A DNA stretch of 41,199 nt from NCBI GenBank assembly GCA_964393615.1, contig CAYMUR010000042.1:1-41199 (forward strand), written 5' to 3'. Below are positions 26,301 through 35,477 of the stretch, one piece after another. A program made the position numbers and the translations under genes. Below the pieces are notes generated by a model. That model worked only from the letters and a program-made list of their open reading frames with translations, was not told the origin of the DNA and ran no database searches. The stretch comes from CAYMUR01 sp964393615 (lineage in GTDB: Bacteria; Planctomycetota; Planctomycetia; Pirellulales; Pirellulaceae). How positions within the stretch are numbered: the stretch's first letter is position 1; each line of letters starts with the position of its first letter.

Positions 26301-26863
26301 CCTTGTAATATTACCCGATGTTGGCCTTGGATATCGACACGACTAGTCCGTCCCCGTTTTCGTGATTGAGATTAAAACTTGAAATCAGTGGGCGTCGTTG
26401 ATTGCTCGAGGTGCGATCTCTCATCGAAATAGTTGTCCGCTGACAAAAACGGTCAAAAGCAAGGGTTGTTGAAATCTTTTGGAGTTCGCTTGTGTCGTGA
26501 GAGAAGGGCGTTTTTATGAAATTGTGGGCACATGCGTGTTTGGGGTGACCATGGCGTTGTCGTGAAAAGGCGTTGTCGTGAAAAGGCGTTCCAACTCGCA
26601 TTGTCCATGATACTGTTCTCCAGGATATTGCAGGCTGGCCCCATCATATCACAAATGGAGTGTCCAGCGACGCGATTTTGACCTGTAACCTGGCGATTTG
26701 ACGGAACAACACGGTTGGCCGATCTTTCTAGCTACGCACCCAGAGGAGATCAAAAACAGTACGAAAGCTGCTGTCATTTACGTGAACCGTCAATGAATGG
26801 TTTGGGCCAGGAAGGATTGGTATTCACCGTCTAGCTCGTAAACGGACATTGTTTCCCCAATCC
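26301..26863. other. Intergenic spacer between divergent genes, with 16-bp repeat
   Basis: It holds the 26553-26590 repeat and the promoters for the LamG gene (minus) and the sigma-54 activator (plus). No gene is supported. Confidence 0.55.
26553..26590. repeat. 16-bp tandem repeat, about 2.4 copies
   Basis: The unit GGCGTTGTCGTGAAAA occurs twice exactly (26553-26568, 26569-26584), with a third partial copy to 26590. Confidence 0.95.
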
Positions 26864-28315
26864 ATGTCACGCAATAGATGGTTGGATTGCTTACGGCTTC
26901 GTTTTTCCTTCAACCAAATCACGAATAGCAATCCTGGCGATACAAACATCTTCTTTGTTGATGGGTTAGACAATAAACAGGTTAATTTCTATATCGAGGC
27001 GAACCAGGCTGAACTGACGCTCTACCAAGATCTTTGCTATTACGTTCTCTATTATTCTTATTCGCTGGAACTTACCGCTACCTTCGAACCTGCCTTGCAG
27101 GAACCGATGGGCTTGTACTCTCGTAAAGTCGACTGGTGGAAGTCGTTTTTGAAGGATTTCAATGAATACTTTGAGTTGTCCGGGCGCGAATTAAGCTCTC
27201 TGATGGAGCCGGACCATCTACTAGCCTGTTTTGTTCAGATTCGGCGAGCGTTCTATCATGTCTTTCAGTTTCTGGTAGGTGGTTCGATGCCTGCGGCGCA
27301 ACTGAGAGCTGCCGTGTGGCAGTCGATTTTTACACATGATATGCGACGCTACCGGCGTACCTTGTATCGACGGATGGGGGAAATCACCACGTTGCTCACA
27401 GGGCCGTCTGGTACGGGAAAAGAGTTGGTTGCTCGAGCGGTGGGCATGTCGCGGTATATTCCTTTTGATGCCAAAACGCAAACCTTTGCTGATGATTTCA
27501 TTGGTTCATTTCATACTTTGAATCTTTCTGCTTTGTCACCGCTGCTCATCGAATCGGACTTGTTTGGCCACCGCCGTGGGGCCTATACGGGGGCGATGGA
27601 GGACCGTGCTGGTTGGCTTGAGAAATGTCGTCCGTTGGGAACGATGTTTTTGGACGAGATCGGGGAGTTAGAGGCTGCCATTCAGGTAAAATTGCTTCGC
27701 GTCTTACAGAATCGTACATTTCAACGGATCGGTGAGAGCGAGGACCGGCATTTCCAGGGTAAGCTGATTGTGGCGACGAACCGTGACTTGGTCAGTGAAA
27801 TGCGCGCTGGTCGTTTTCGGGAAGATTTTTATTATCGGCTCTGTGCGGAAATGATCACTACACCGAGTCTTCGAGACCAGCTCAGCGATGAATACGGCAA
27901 TCTAAGAAATTTGGTACTGTTTATTGCTCGCCGTGAGATCGATGACGAAGCAGAGGTTTTGGCGGACGAAGTGGTTGAATGGATCGAGAAAAACCTGGGT
28001 CGTGACTATGCCTGGGACGGCAATATTCGCGAATTGGAACAATGTGTGCGCAATATTATGATCCGACGTGATTACAGGCCGGCAATGACAGTTCAAAAGG
28101 CGAAGAATCCGCAGGAGCGTCTGGCCACGGGAATCAGCGGTGGCAATTTTACGGCGGAGGAACTATTAAGTCATTACTGCACATGCGTCTATGCAAAACT
28201 GAAGAGTTATGAGGCCACTGCGAGACGACTCGGTTTGGATCGTCGCACGGTAAAGAGCAAGATCAACCTCACATTGCTGGCCGAGTTGAAATCTTTGAAA
28301 AGCGAGTCAGACTAG
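26864..28315 (+). CDS. Sigma-54-dependent transcriptional activator (AAA+ / Fis-type HTH)
   Basis: About 483 aa from ATG at 26864; a TTG at 26849 is possible, and neither has a clear ribosome binding site. The first ~175 residues match no receiver, GAF or PAS pattern I know and may be a sensor domain (aromatic-rich, e.g. LCYYVLYYSYSLELTATFE). The AAA+ domain has Walker A GPSGTGKELVARAV (~residue 180), DLFGHRRGAYTGAMEDRAGW (the sigma-54 contact loop is GAYTGA instead of GAFTGA), Walker B GTMFLDEIGELE, and FREDFYYRL with its arginines. The C-terminal HTH is SYEATARRLGLDRRTVKSKI. It activates RNA polymerase with sigma-54. Target genes are unknown, and I found no clear -24/-12 site nearby. Confidence 0.93.
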   Translation: MSRNRWLDCLRLRFSFNQITNSNPGDTNIFFVDGLDNKQVNFYIEANQAELTLYQDLCYYVLYYSYSLELTATFEPALQEPMGLYSRKVDWWKSFLKDFNEYFELSGRELSSLMEPDHLLACFVQIRRAFYHVFQFLVGGSMPAAQLRAAVWQSIFTHDMRRYRRTLYRRMGEITTLLTGPSGTGKELVARAVGMSRYIPFDAKTQTFADDFIGSFHTLNLSALSPLLIESDLFGHRRGAYTGAMEDRAGWLEKCRPLGTMFLDEIGELEAAIQVKLLRVLQNRTFQRIGESEDRHFQGKLIVATNRDLVSEMRAGRFREDFYYRLCAEMITTPSLRDQLSDEYGNLRNLVLFIARREIDDEAEVLADEVVEWIEKNLGRDYAWDGNIRELEQCVRNIMIRRDYRPAMTVQKAKNPQERLATGISGGNFTAEELLSHYCTCVYAKLKSYEATARRLGLDRRTVKSKINLTLLAELKSLKSESD

Positions 28316-28331
28316 TGGGTCGTTAGACCTT

Positions 28332-28390
28332 GAGTAACAAAAGAGAGTTTTCCTGTCCGCTGAAAATGGTCCTGTACGAGTTTGTTACTC
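28332..28390. terminator. 10-bp perfect inverted repeat between convergent genes
   Basis: GAGTAACAAA (28332-28341) and TTTGTTACTC (28381-28390) are exact reverse complements, 39 bp apart. They lie between the stops of the sigma-54 activator and the SRPBCC protein, and the right arm contains the latter's stop codon. The position suits a bidirectional terminator, but the long loop and weak stem make this uncertain. Confidence 0.35.
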
Positions 28391-29776
28391 TGCCTCTGAC
28401 AGTGCCTTAATGTGAGTCAATACACGTCGATGAATACGACGAATGCAAAGGTCCGACCAAAGTGTCCAATAGTCTTGAGGGTACATTTCAAATTCATACC
28501 AGGTACTTCCCTCTAATCGCGTTCGTCCTAGCGGTAGTGCTGTCAAACGGAATTCTCCCCGTTGACATCGTAAATATCCATCTAAATGAGGTGGATGAAC
28601 GTGTTGGTAAGGGCTCAGTTCATGCATTGGCGGGGGTTGTGATTGGACGTCAAACGACAGCCGTCGCGGTTCGTCCCAGACCGTAATCGGCTCAACAAAT
28701 GCGCCGGTAGAAAATTCGCAATGCCGTATCGCGCCCACACCACTGCCAGCAATCGTGGCACGTTGGGGGTAGGCAATCCCTAGTTGAAAATACCAGTCTG
28801 GTGGTGGTGGCAGTTCTGAAAACCCCACGACATGCGGCCAGACTTTCTCGGGGGGAGCGTCGATTTCAACCATTGACTGTACCTCGTATTCGGTGGTCGG
28901 CCGATAAGTACTTTCAGCTCCTGCGGCGATGGGCAGCAACATGACAGGTAGCAGCATGGTGGTAGAACGAGTGGGGGTCATTACCGCGATGGTGTACCCA
29001 ATCAATCCCCCCAAAATTCCCATGGCACCCGCGACGGGGTACAGCATGAATAAACAGATAATTCCTTCGATGGCAAATAACAAGAGGCCGACCCCACAAA
29101 ACAGGATTGACAATTGGGTAACGAATAAACTGCCGAGTAATGTGCGGGGATGAGGACGATTGTATAAAAAGGCACTAACTGTACCGACCAAAATGGGGGT
29201 TCCTAGAAAAAGTACAACTCCATATTCGGCAAATGCATAAACGCTAATCAGCACCATGAATAGCGTGATGAGCATACTAAAAAAAATGCCTAATAGTGCG
29301 CTGCGAATGCTGAAAAGCATGATGGGTTGTGGTTTTTCAGCAGACCAAGAGGCGGTGGCCCGCCGTGGGCTTATACTGAGCAGAATCATCAGGAAATAGT
29401 TGAACCCTGGTACCAGTACTAACAACCCGGGCCAGGGGCCGCACCCAGCATCGGTTGAGCGACGCACGCTCATCGACACCATGACCCAGACAAACGGTAG
29501 TGACCAGACCAGCAAGATCGGAGCTAACCATTCCGGGGCGGGTGGCATTAAGAAATGCTGCCGCATGGCCAATGACGGATTCAGAAAATCAAGCGGTGAA
29601 AAAAAACGTTCTGTGAAAAAATAGATAACACCAGCTTCGACGCTGTACTTAAATCCCATTAAACTGATACCGGTTGCGACGTATGCCAGACGTCCCACAT
29701 CTTTTGAAAATCCAAACCACAGTGGCAGCAGGTTAATGATGCTATTCGATCCACTCAACCGATCTTTATTTGTCAT
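28385..29776 (-). CDS. Membrane protein: DUF805-like N-terminus fused to SRPBCC domain
   Basis: 463 aa. The ATG is preceded by AAAGGAGA at ideal distance. Residues ~25-140 (RLAYVATGISLMGFKYSVEA, APILLVWSLPFVWVMVSMSVRR, DAGCGPWPGLLVLVPGFNYF in overlap) fit a DUF805-type four-helix membrane region. Four to five further helices follow (~160-295). From ~305 a soluble SRPBCC/polyketide-cyclase-like domain begins: EYEVQSMVEIDAPPEKVWPH, then IRHCEFSTGAFVEPITVW and LEGSTWYEFEMYPQDYW near the end. SRPBCC domains bind hydrophobic ligands, so a lipid-sensing or lipid-handling role in the membrane is possible but unproven. It is a single gene, convergent with the sigma-54 activator. Confidence 0.8.
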   Translation of the reverse strand: MTNKDRLSGSNSIINLLPLWFGFSKDVGRLAYVATGISLMGFKYSVEAGVIYFFTERFFSPLDFLNPSLAMRQHFLMPPAPEWLAPILLVWSLPFVWVMVSMSVRRSTDAGCGPWPGLLVLVPGFNYFLMILLSISPRRATASWSAEKPQPIMLFSIRSALLGIFFSMLITLFMVLISVYAFAEYGVVLFLGTPILVGTVSAFLYNRPHPRTLLGSLFVTQLSILFCGVGLLLFAIEGIICLFMLYPVAGAMGILGGLIGYTIAVMTPTRSTTMLLPVMLLPIAAGAESTYRPTTEYEVQSMVEIDAPPEKVWPHVVGFSELPPPPDWYFQLGIAYPQRATIAGSGVGAIRHCEFSTGAFVEPITVWDEPRRLSFDVQSQPPPMHELSPYQHVHPPHLDGYLRCQRGEFRLTALPLGRTRLEGSTWYEFEMYPQDYWTLWSDLCIRRIHRRVLTHIKALSEAE

Positions 29777-30630
29777 CGCTTCTCCTTTGCCGCCAACAAC
29801 GGGATTTGGTACTCGAAGAAAATGCTAACGTACTCGCAGTTCAATTTGAATGGGCTGCCATGTCTGCAATGCATCTCGCAGCGGATCAACGACTGGCAGA
29901 ATAGCGTTCAATTTGTTACTCAGCACGCCAGTACCTGTATGAAACGAACGGGAAGACGGGGAGATGAGAGGCGTTTGGGATATCTAGTCTGTCCGAGGAA
30001 TACAAAAGAAGATAAAAATAAAATGTGATGTTGTCTAGTCATTGACAACCAAGTCGGATACTTCGGCTAGTTGTTTGGCGTAATGGATAAGCAGTCTTGC
30101 GTCACTTGTCAGTGACTTTTCTTCTCGCTCCAGGTAGGTTGGGCTGTGTAGGGTTGTAAACGTACAGCCTTGTCTGTAATGCCTTAAAGGGAGTGGGTGT
30201 TTTAGCGTGTTTCCTAAAACGTTGTCGACATCCGTAACACAAAGTGCGGTTTGTGAGGTGAGCATGGTGAGAGGTGGATTGTAATTCGTTTGAGATGCAA
30301 AATATCTCTTTTCGGAAAATGATTTGGTTAAAAAAGTCTTTTGAGAATGGAGTGCAACCGTTAGAAACGAACGGGATCTATCGGAGAAGATGTGAAATGT
30401 GGTGGGGGCCGTGAGCCCCTGGTCAATGGTGTGGCACTGAATGATAATACATGCTCTGGCAGGGTGGCGAGCTTCAAGGAAATGCCATTAAACGAAAATG
30501 CCATTAAACGAAAATGCCATTAACCAATGGATGTGTTGGTTGGTATTGATTTTAAATAAAAGTGCCTTGAGTGGTTTTCTGCTCGGTGCATGCTGGCTTG
30601 AATGAGACTTTCACCGTATGGAGTGTTGTT
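29777..30630. other. Intergenic spacer, no gene seen
   Basis: About 850 bp with short unconvincing open frames on both strands (29822-30028 plus, 30035-30265 minus), none with a ribosome binding site. It contains the 16-bp repeat array at 30480-30523. Confidence 0.55.
30480..30523. repeat. 16-bp tandem repeat, about 2.75 copies
   Basis: The unit AAATGCCATTAAACGA occurs twice exactly from 30480 to 30511, then a third copy that breaks off after 30523. It is about 100 bp upstream of the mannonate dehydratase gene. Confidence 0.95.
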
Positions 30631-31587
30631 GTGCGACTTGCAACTGTTCTTACGCCGATGTCAGATGAAAATCTGACGCTTGCCTCACAATGTGGAGTGA
30701 CAGATGTCGTAGATCGTTACCATGGGCCTTCGCTAGATACCTTGCGCTTTTCGCAGGACCGGATTGCTGAGTTCGGGATGCGGTTGTCCGTGATCGAGGG
30801 GTATTTGCCACTCGAAAATATCAAGATTGGTCGCGATGACGGTACGGAATTGGAAGAACTCAAAATGCTAATCGAGCATATGGGCCGTATCGGAATTCCT
30901 GTTCTCTGTTACAACTTCATGGCTGGAACTGACTGGGTGCGTACGAAATTGGATGTGCTGGAGCGTGGCGGTGCACGAGTCACAGCATTCAACCTGGCCG
31001 ATATCGAACAGGCTGTCTTGCTAGGGCACGATGGTGCGGGAACGATGGACGTTCCTGCCGAAGAAAAAGTTACCGCTGAACAACTGTGGTCTCGTTTAGA
31101 AAAGTTGTTGCACGAAATCGTGCCGGTTGCAGAACGGGCTGGCGTGCTGCTGGCGATGCACCCCGACGACCCTCCTCTTTCTAGCTTCATGGGTAAGGCA
31201 AGAATCATGAATAATGTGGAGGGCTTTGAGCGGCTGTTGGAGTTGCGGCCAAGTCCTAATAACGGCCTCTGTTTTTGCCAGGGGACGTTTGCTGAAATGG
31301 GGGTTGATATTCCAGCAACCATTCGCCGATTCGGTACAAAAATTCATTATGTCCATTTCCGTGACGTGCGAGGTACGGCAGAAGATTTCACAGAAACATT
31401 CCATGACAATGGTCCAACCGATATGGCGGCAGCCATGCGTGCTTACCGTGCGGTAGGATTTGACGGACCAATTCGTCCAGACCACGTACCGCAGTTGTTC
31501 GGTGAGGAGCAGGGTGAACCTGGTTACACGATGCAGGGACGTTTATTTGCCTATGGTTACCTGCGTGGATTAATGGATAGCACTTGA
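30631..31587 (+). CDS. uxuA: Mannonate dehydratase (UxuA family)
   Basis: 318 aa from GTG at 30631, which has GGAG at 30620-30623. The open frame extends to 30571 but without family-like sequence. It would dehydrate D-mannonate to 2-keto-3-deoxygluconate in hexuronate breakdown. The xylose-isomerase-like barrel shows family motifs: GVTDVVDRYHGPSLD, FGMRLSVIEGYLPLENIK, VLCYNFMAGTDWVRT, LLAMHPDDPPLSSFMGKARI, NNGLCFCQGTFAEMG, YVHFRDVRGTAEDFTETFHD and GPIRPDHVPQ. The C, H and D residues of NGLCFC, HFRD and RPDHVP fit the metal site. It is shorter than E. coli UxuA (394 aa), as in other compact bacterial members. No other uxu or kdg gene is adjacent. Confidence 0.9.
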   Translation: MRLATVLTPMSDENLTLASQCGVTDVVDRYHGPSLDTLRFSQDRIAEFGMRLSVIEGYLPLENIKIGRDDGTELEELKMLIEHMGRIGIPVLCYNFMAGTDWVRTKLDVLERGGARVTAFNLADIEQAVLLGHDGAGTMDVPAEEKVTAEQLWSRLEKLLHEIVPVAERAGVLLAMHPDDPPLSSFMGKARIMNNVEGFERLLELRPSPNNGLCFCQGTFAEMGVDIPATIRRFGTKIHYVHFRDVRGTAEDFTETFHDNGPTDMAAAMRAYRAVGFDGPIRPDHVPQLFGEEQGEPGYTMQGRLFAYGYLRGLMDST

Positions 31588-31596
31588 ACATTCTAA

Positions 31597-31606
31597 NNNN
31601 NNNNNN
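31597..31606. other. Assembly gap (10 N)
   Basis: Ten Ns, a scaffold placeholder nine bases after the mannonate dehydratase stop, so the next gene downstream may be missing. Confidence 0.97.
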
Positions 31607-32563
31607 GTGTATCACGTGTGGGGATATTGAATACGCGCGTTCTGTGCGAGGCATAGGAAAAAACGCAGTAAAGTCTTCTGTAGATAATATCTTATCCGGG
31701 CCCTCTAAACGGACAGGCTACTTGGAGAGGAGGGCTGTCTGCGGTCGCCAGGAGCGGGTTTCTACCAAAGAGCTGGTGGTATCGTTCCATAATCGCCAAC
31801 TATCGTGTTTTATTGTGCGCCAAGGCGAGCCCTGGCAGACATTGACCCGGGTCGGCCAGCTTAATGGTGTTGCGTTCTGGCTTTGATATTTAGTTGGTGT
31901 GCTGAGATGCTGCGAACAGAGAAGCTTGATTTAGAGTCAATCATCTTCCGCAAGGAACAATCAAAAAGAACGCGTTCTGTTGGCCTCCCCTTTACCCAAG
32001 GGACCAAGTCGCTTTCATGGTTCGTTCTATAGGGTGCGAAAAACAATGACGCATGATAAACACACCGGCCGAGTCATATTTTAGCCAAAAAAGCAAGCTA
32101 TCAGGCTTATCTGGTATTTCGGTAGTACCATGTCGCTGAGTAGGCGGTCCAGGAAAGAAGTGTTGAGGAGGCGTATGGAGTTGCGTATGTCAGGCCGTGT
32201 GGGGCCTTTAGGGCATTCAAATCGCTATATAATAACGGACAACAATTTCAAACGTCTTTAAATAATGGTTTGGAGCAGGGGGAAAACGACTTATTGCCTT
32301 CGTCAACAATGAATTTTGTAAACTAGGGTAAAAATGAATTGTCTGTGTTTACTTAGCATAATAACCGTGTATATATCGACAATTTATTTCTGTACCAAGG
32401 TGCCGTTCATGAAATACAACCCATGCGAGCCATTCGGCGAATGATAGGGCATCGTGAGTTAAGAAGAATCACGGAAAGGCTCGCAGGATCGGGTGCGTTA
32501 AATCTCCCGTATAATCTTACACGGATAATGAAAAGCAATAAACGAGCTCGGTAAAACAGACAT
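31607..32563. other. Gene-free AT-rich stretch
   Basis: Almost 1 kb after the gap with only short featureless open frames. The part from about 32200 is AT-rich. A small RNA or promoter region is possible, but I see nothing definite. Confidence 0.5.
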
Positions 32564-32598
32564 AAAAAAACGGTCACCCGTGAATACAGGGTGGCCGT
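32564..32598 (-). terminator. Rho-independent terminator of the small membrane protein gene
   Basis: On the minus strand the stem ACGGCCACCC pairs with GGGTGACCGT (one wobble pair) around a 9-base loop and is followed by seven Ts. It ends about 35 bp after the stop of the 83-aa gene. This is the clearest terminator in the window. Confidence 0.9.
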
Positions 32599-32631
32599 TG
32601 TGTGTTTCGAGGTTATTGCGAGAATAGTTTG

Positions 32632-32883
32632 CTAGATGTCGTTTTTCTTGTTGAAAATGTAAACGATGACACCTAAGGCGACCAAGCCGACAATTCCTTC
32701 GTTTCCAAGCTCAGAGATCAAGGTCGTAATTCGGGACACGACGCCCGACGATCCGGCGAGAAATGGTACAGCATCGCCAAACAAAATGGCAGCGACTATG
32801 CTTAAAGCGACTAGCAACACGCCAATTTCAGTTAACGCTCGTACCCAATGTTTCGTGATTTCGATAAGAGTTGCACTATTCAT
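32632..32883 (-). CDS. Small two-helix membrane protein, unknown function
   Basis: 83 aa. AAGGGGG at 32894-32900 precedes the ATG by ten bases, and a strong intrinsic terminator follows the stop, so this is a genuine single-gene unit. The protein has two hydrophobic helices: EIGVLLVALSIVAAILFG (about 19-36) and GIVGLVALGVIVYIF (about 63-77). They are joined by a glycine/serine-rich amphipathic link (FLAGSSGVVSRITTLISELG), and the tail is short and basic (NKKNDI). The size and layout recall small pilin-like (VirB2/TrbC), holin-like or other oligomerising membrane peptides. I find no diagnostic motif and give no function. A palindrome lies 60-80 bp upstream (32944-32963). Confidence 0.82.
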   Translation of the reverse strand: MNSATLIEITKHWVRALTEIGVLLVALSIVAAILFGDAVPFLAGSSGVVSRITTLISELGNEGIVGLVALGVIVYIFNKKNDI

Positions 32884-33633
32884 GATTTCTTAACCCCCTT
32901 AAATCTGATATATTCCTGGACTCTTTTTGTCCGCTTTGGGCCTGAATTACATCCTTGTAATTCGTCCAGGACGCGTTCTTAAGGCATGATTAATTATCGA
33001 CGTGGTTCGACCGCACTCTATAACTGTTTTGAGTGCTTGCGTACCTATAGATTCGCCAGATGTCACAGATTAACTCTCGAATTGCATTAAACGGGAAAGT
33101 CCGGTTTATAATGCCCGCATATCCGCTGACCGTGAATGCTAGTCCGGCAAATAGATGGATTTGGGTGGAGACGGAAAACACGGGCTGCAGTTCCCGAATG
33201 GGTTGACGTTTGTGGATTGAGCGATGGCCGTGACGGGCTTTTCTCCTGTTCTTTGAACCGGCGTGATTCAATGTGCGACCTGACCCAGCTGGGTATTTTG
33301 TGGCGCGTGGGTACTGGTTCGATCGCGTCGCGGATCAGATGGGAATTATGGCAGACGGGCGCTGCCCTGATTGACGAGTGCAGTTCTCCTCGCAGGTGTC
33401 CATTTTCTCTCGTGAGTCCCATTCCTTGTGCATTGCAAAATATTTGTCCTGATTTTGTGGGGGACGGAGTCGTGGAACATTTTGAAGACGGACAAACGCA
33501 GGGGACGTGATCGAGTGTGTTTAACCGCTGGACATGGAAAGCAATGAACGGTTCCCGCCACTAGTGGCTGAAAGATTCAGGCGATATGCTCTCCGCAACG
33601 TCAGAGATGTTTTGGATGATCCTTGTCATGCGG
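32884..33633. other. Upstream region of the small membrane gene and spacer
   Basis: It includes the palindrome at 32944-32963 and otherwise only overlapping short open frames on both strands (33087-33510), with no ribosome binding site or family features. Confidence 0.5.
32944..32963. promoter_or_regulatory. Inverted repeat, possible operator
   Basis: GAATTAC and GTAATTC flank a 6-base centre (ATCCTT), a perfect 7-bp dyad. It lies 61-80 bp upstream of the 83-aa gene's start codon, where a repressor or activator site would be expected. No regulator is identified. Confidence 0.4.
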
Positions 33634-35202
33634 TCATCGGTCAATAAGTTCCTGGAGGGTGAACTTTTGAAATTGGAGGTGAGAGCCACTGCCTTCGTAA
33701 AGAATCCCCAGGTGTTCACCATCGATTTGAGTGAGCGATGGATATCCGAAACCACGGCCTGCATCCATCAGGTAGTGGTTTTCTTTTGGCCAGGTCTTTC
33801 CTTCGTCAAAACTGATCTTTAGGGTGTGCATGCTGCGCGATGTCTGTGAGTGTGGATTTGCGAATACCAAAACACTCTTGTTGTTGTTTCCATCACGGTA
33901 ATCGAAACGAAGGAGGCTACCATTACAGGATGGTTCAATGAGAGTCTTTTGGTGAGTAGGGTGAACGGTCCATGTCTTACCCAGGTCTCGGCTGGTCACA
34001 ACACTACGGAACAAAGTGGGCCGTTCTGTACGCATGTTGAGCATGATGGATCCATCCGCCAACTGAACCCCCTGGCATTCGCTGGTGCCGACAAGGGCTG
34101 GATTGCCGACGGTCCAACTACGTCCGCGGTCACGCGTATACATGATGGTTGAAAACGGATCGCCGTTTTTGTCTCTTCCTTGACTGGGCAGGACGACGGT
34201 GCCATCTTGTAGGGTAATGCCTGCCTGCGGTGAAGGGGCGTACAGCCACCATTCTTCTTGTTTTAGTTTGCGAGTAAGATTTTTTGGTTTACTCCAGTTC
34301 TTACCGTCGTTGCGCGATTCGACCATCATGAATTGTGCTGACTTGCCAATTTCGAATCCAGGTTCAGAGCCATCTTCCGACCACTGATGTTTTCCAGGTT
34401 TACCCCACATCCAAACGGCGGCACAGAAGATGTATCCGCTTTTCTGGTCCACAACGATTCCAGGGTCACTGACTCCGTTTTGTTCCTGTGGCAGCCCATT
34501 ATATTCACCCATGTCCATGATCACCTTGACGGGTTCCCAGGTTTGACCCCCGTCGGAACTACGGCTTAGGCCGATATCAATGTCCTCCTGTAAATCACGG
34601 CCGTGGCGACGTCGCATATCATACACGGCGAGCAAGGTTCCCTTTTTCGTGGTTGTTAAAGCTGGAATGCGATAGGTGTGAACATCGTCATCCATATGCT
34701 GTCGTAGTGCGATGCCAATTCGTTGGCGTACCTGGGGAGTAATATCTGTGACGTTTACATCGCCCGTGGTGGTTTGAATCATTGCTACCGAGGCATCGAT
34801 ATAATGTAAGAGATTGGCAGTCGGGGAGAGGTTTACCGTGACCCAAAAATAGTTGGTGCCCTTGTGTAACGGCATTTCAGCCGAAAACGTGATGCTGTGG
34901 CTGATGGTATTTGTTTGGTCCATCACCTTGGTGTTGTCGAACTGATCACTGTTTCCGGTGAAGTACAGCGCAGCGGTTTGAATGTCCGACAGATCATCGC
35001 AGCCAGCAAAGGAAACCTTGATCTGTTTGAATTGGGTTTGGGATTCCTCACTGTCGATCTCAAGACGCAGAATAGGGTTGATGGTTTTGTGGATGAGGAC
35101 TGGTGTTAATGTTTGTGATTGAATAGCAGTTGTGCTGGCAGCATCGGAAGGGTATGTGCAGAACCATAACAAGATAAATGAAAGGGAGATTGTATTTCGC
35201 AT
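33634..35202 (-). CDS. Secreted exo-alpha-sialidase (GH33-like, BNR repeats)
   Basis: 522 aa with signal peptide ISLSFILLWFCTYPSDA. Residues ~25-160 form a beta domain like the N-terminal module of bacterial sialidases. The six-bladed propeller has the FRIP-type motif YRIP (177-180, Arg178) and five Asp-boxes: SSDGGQTW (215), SRNDGKNW (296), TRDRGRSW (356), SRDLGKTW (404) and SFDEGKTW (464). Likely catalytic residues are Asp195 (DMRR), Glu376 (SECQG), Tyr487 (GYPSL) and the arginine triad Arg178, Arg391 and Arg456. It would cleave terminal sialic acids outside the cytoplasm. No nan catabolic genes are in the window, so it may serve to expose other sugars. The gene is complete. Confidence 0.9.
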   Translation of the reverse strand: MRNTISLSFILLWFCTYPSDAASTTAIQSQTLTPVLIHKTINPILRLEIDSEESQTQFKQIKVSFAGCDDLSDIQTAALYFTGNSDQFDNTKVMDQTNTISHSITFSAEMPLHKGTNYFWVTVNLSPTANLLHYIDASVAMIQTTTGDVNVTDITPQVRQRIGIALRQHMDDDVHTYRIPALTTTKKGTLLAVYDMRRRHGRDLQEDIDIGLSRSSDGGQTWEPVKVIMDMGEYNGLPQEQNGVSDPGIVVDQKSGYIFCAAVWMWGKPGKHQWSEDGSEPGFEIGKSAQFMMVESRNDGKNWSKPKNLTRKLKQEEWWLYAPSPQAGITLQDGTVVLPSQGRDKNGDPFSTIMYTRDRGRSWTVGNPALVGTSECQGVQLADGSIMLNMRTERPTLFRSVVTSRDLGKTWTVHPTHQKTLIEPSCNGSLLRFDYRDGNNNKSVLVFANPHSQTSRSMHTLKISFDEGKTWPKENHYLMDAGRGFGYPSLTQIDGEHLGILYEGSGSHLQFQKFTLQELIDR

Positions 35203-35477
35203 GAGTGATGTGTCGCAAGAAAGTGTAGCTGGTTCCGTTGTCCCGTGTTTTGGATAGCAATCTTTAAAACCGGGTGGGTACGTGGTAATGTCTGTTGTTC
35301 TTAAGTGGATAAAAATAAAAAACGTTGTAGGCCACGTGCCGTTATTCGAAACGTTACCGTGTCGTTTACAAAGGCCTGGCGGTTATTTGTGTTGCTGGGT
35401 ACTCTTTTTCAGTTAGAGTGGATTGCCACGATAGCCAAATCGTCAGCCTGGGATTGCTTTTGCTGTCGGTTGGTTCA

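Noticed and set aside
30035..30265. 76-aa minus-strand open frame
   Set aside because: No ribosome binding site before the ATG and no family features.
33087..33510. Overlapping open frames on both strands
   Set aside because: The frames are antisense to each other with no protein-like signature. Nothing favours one as real.
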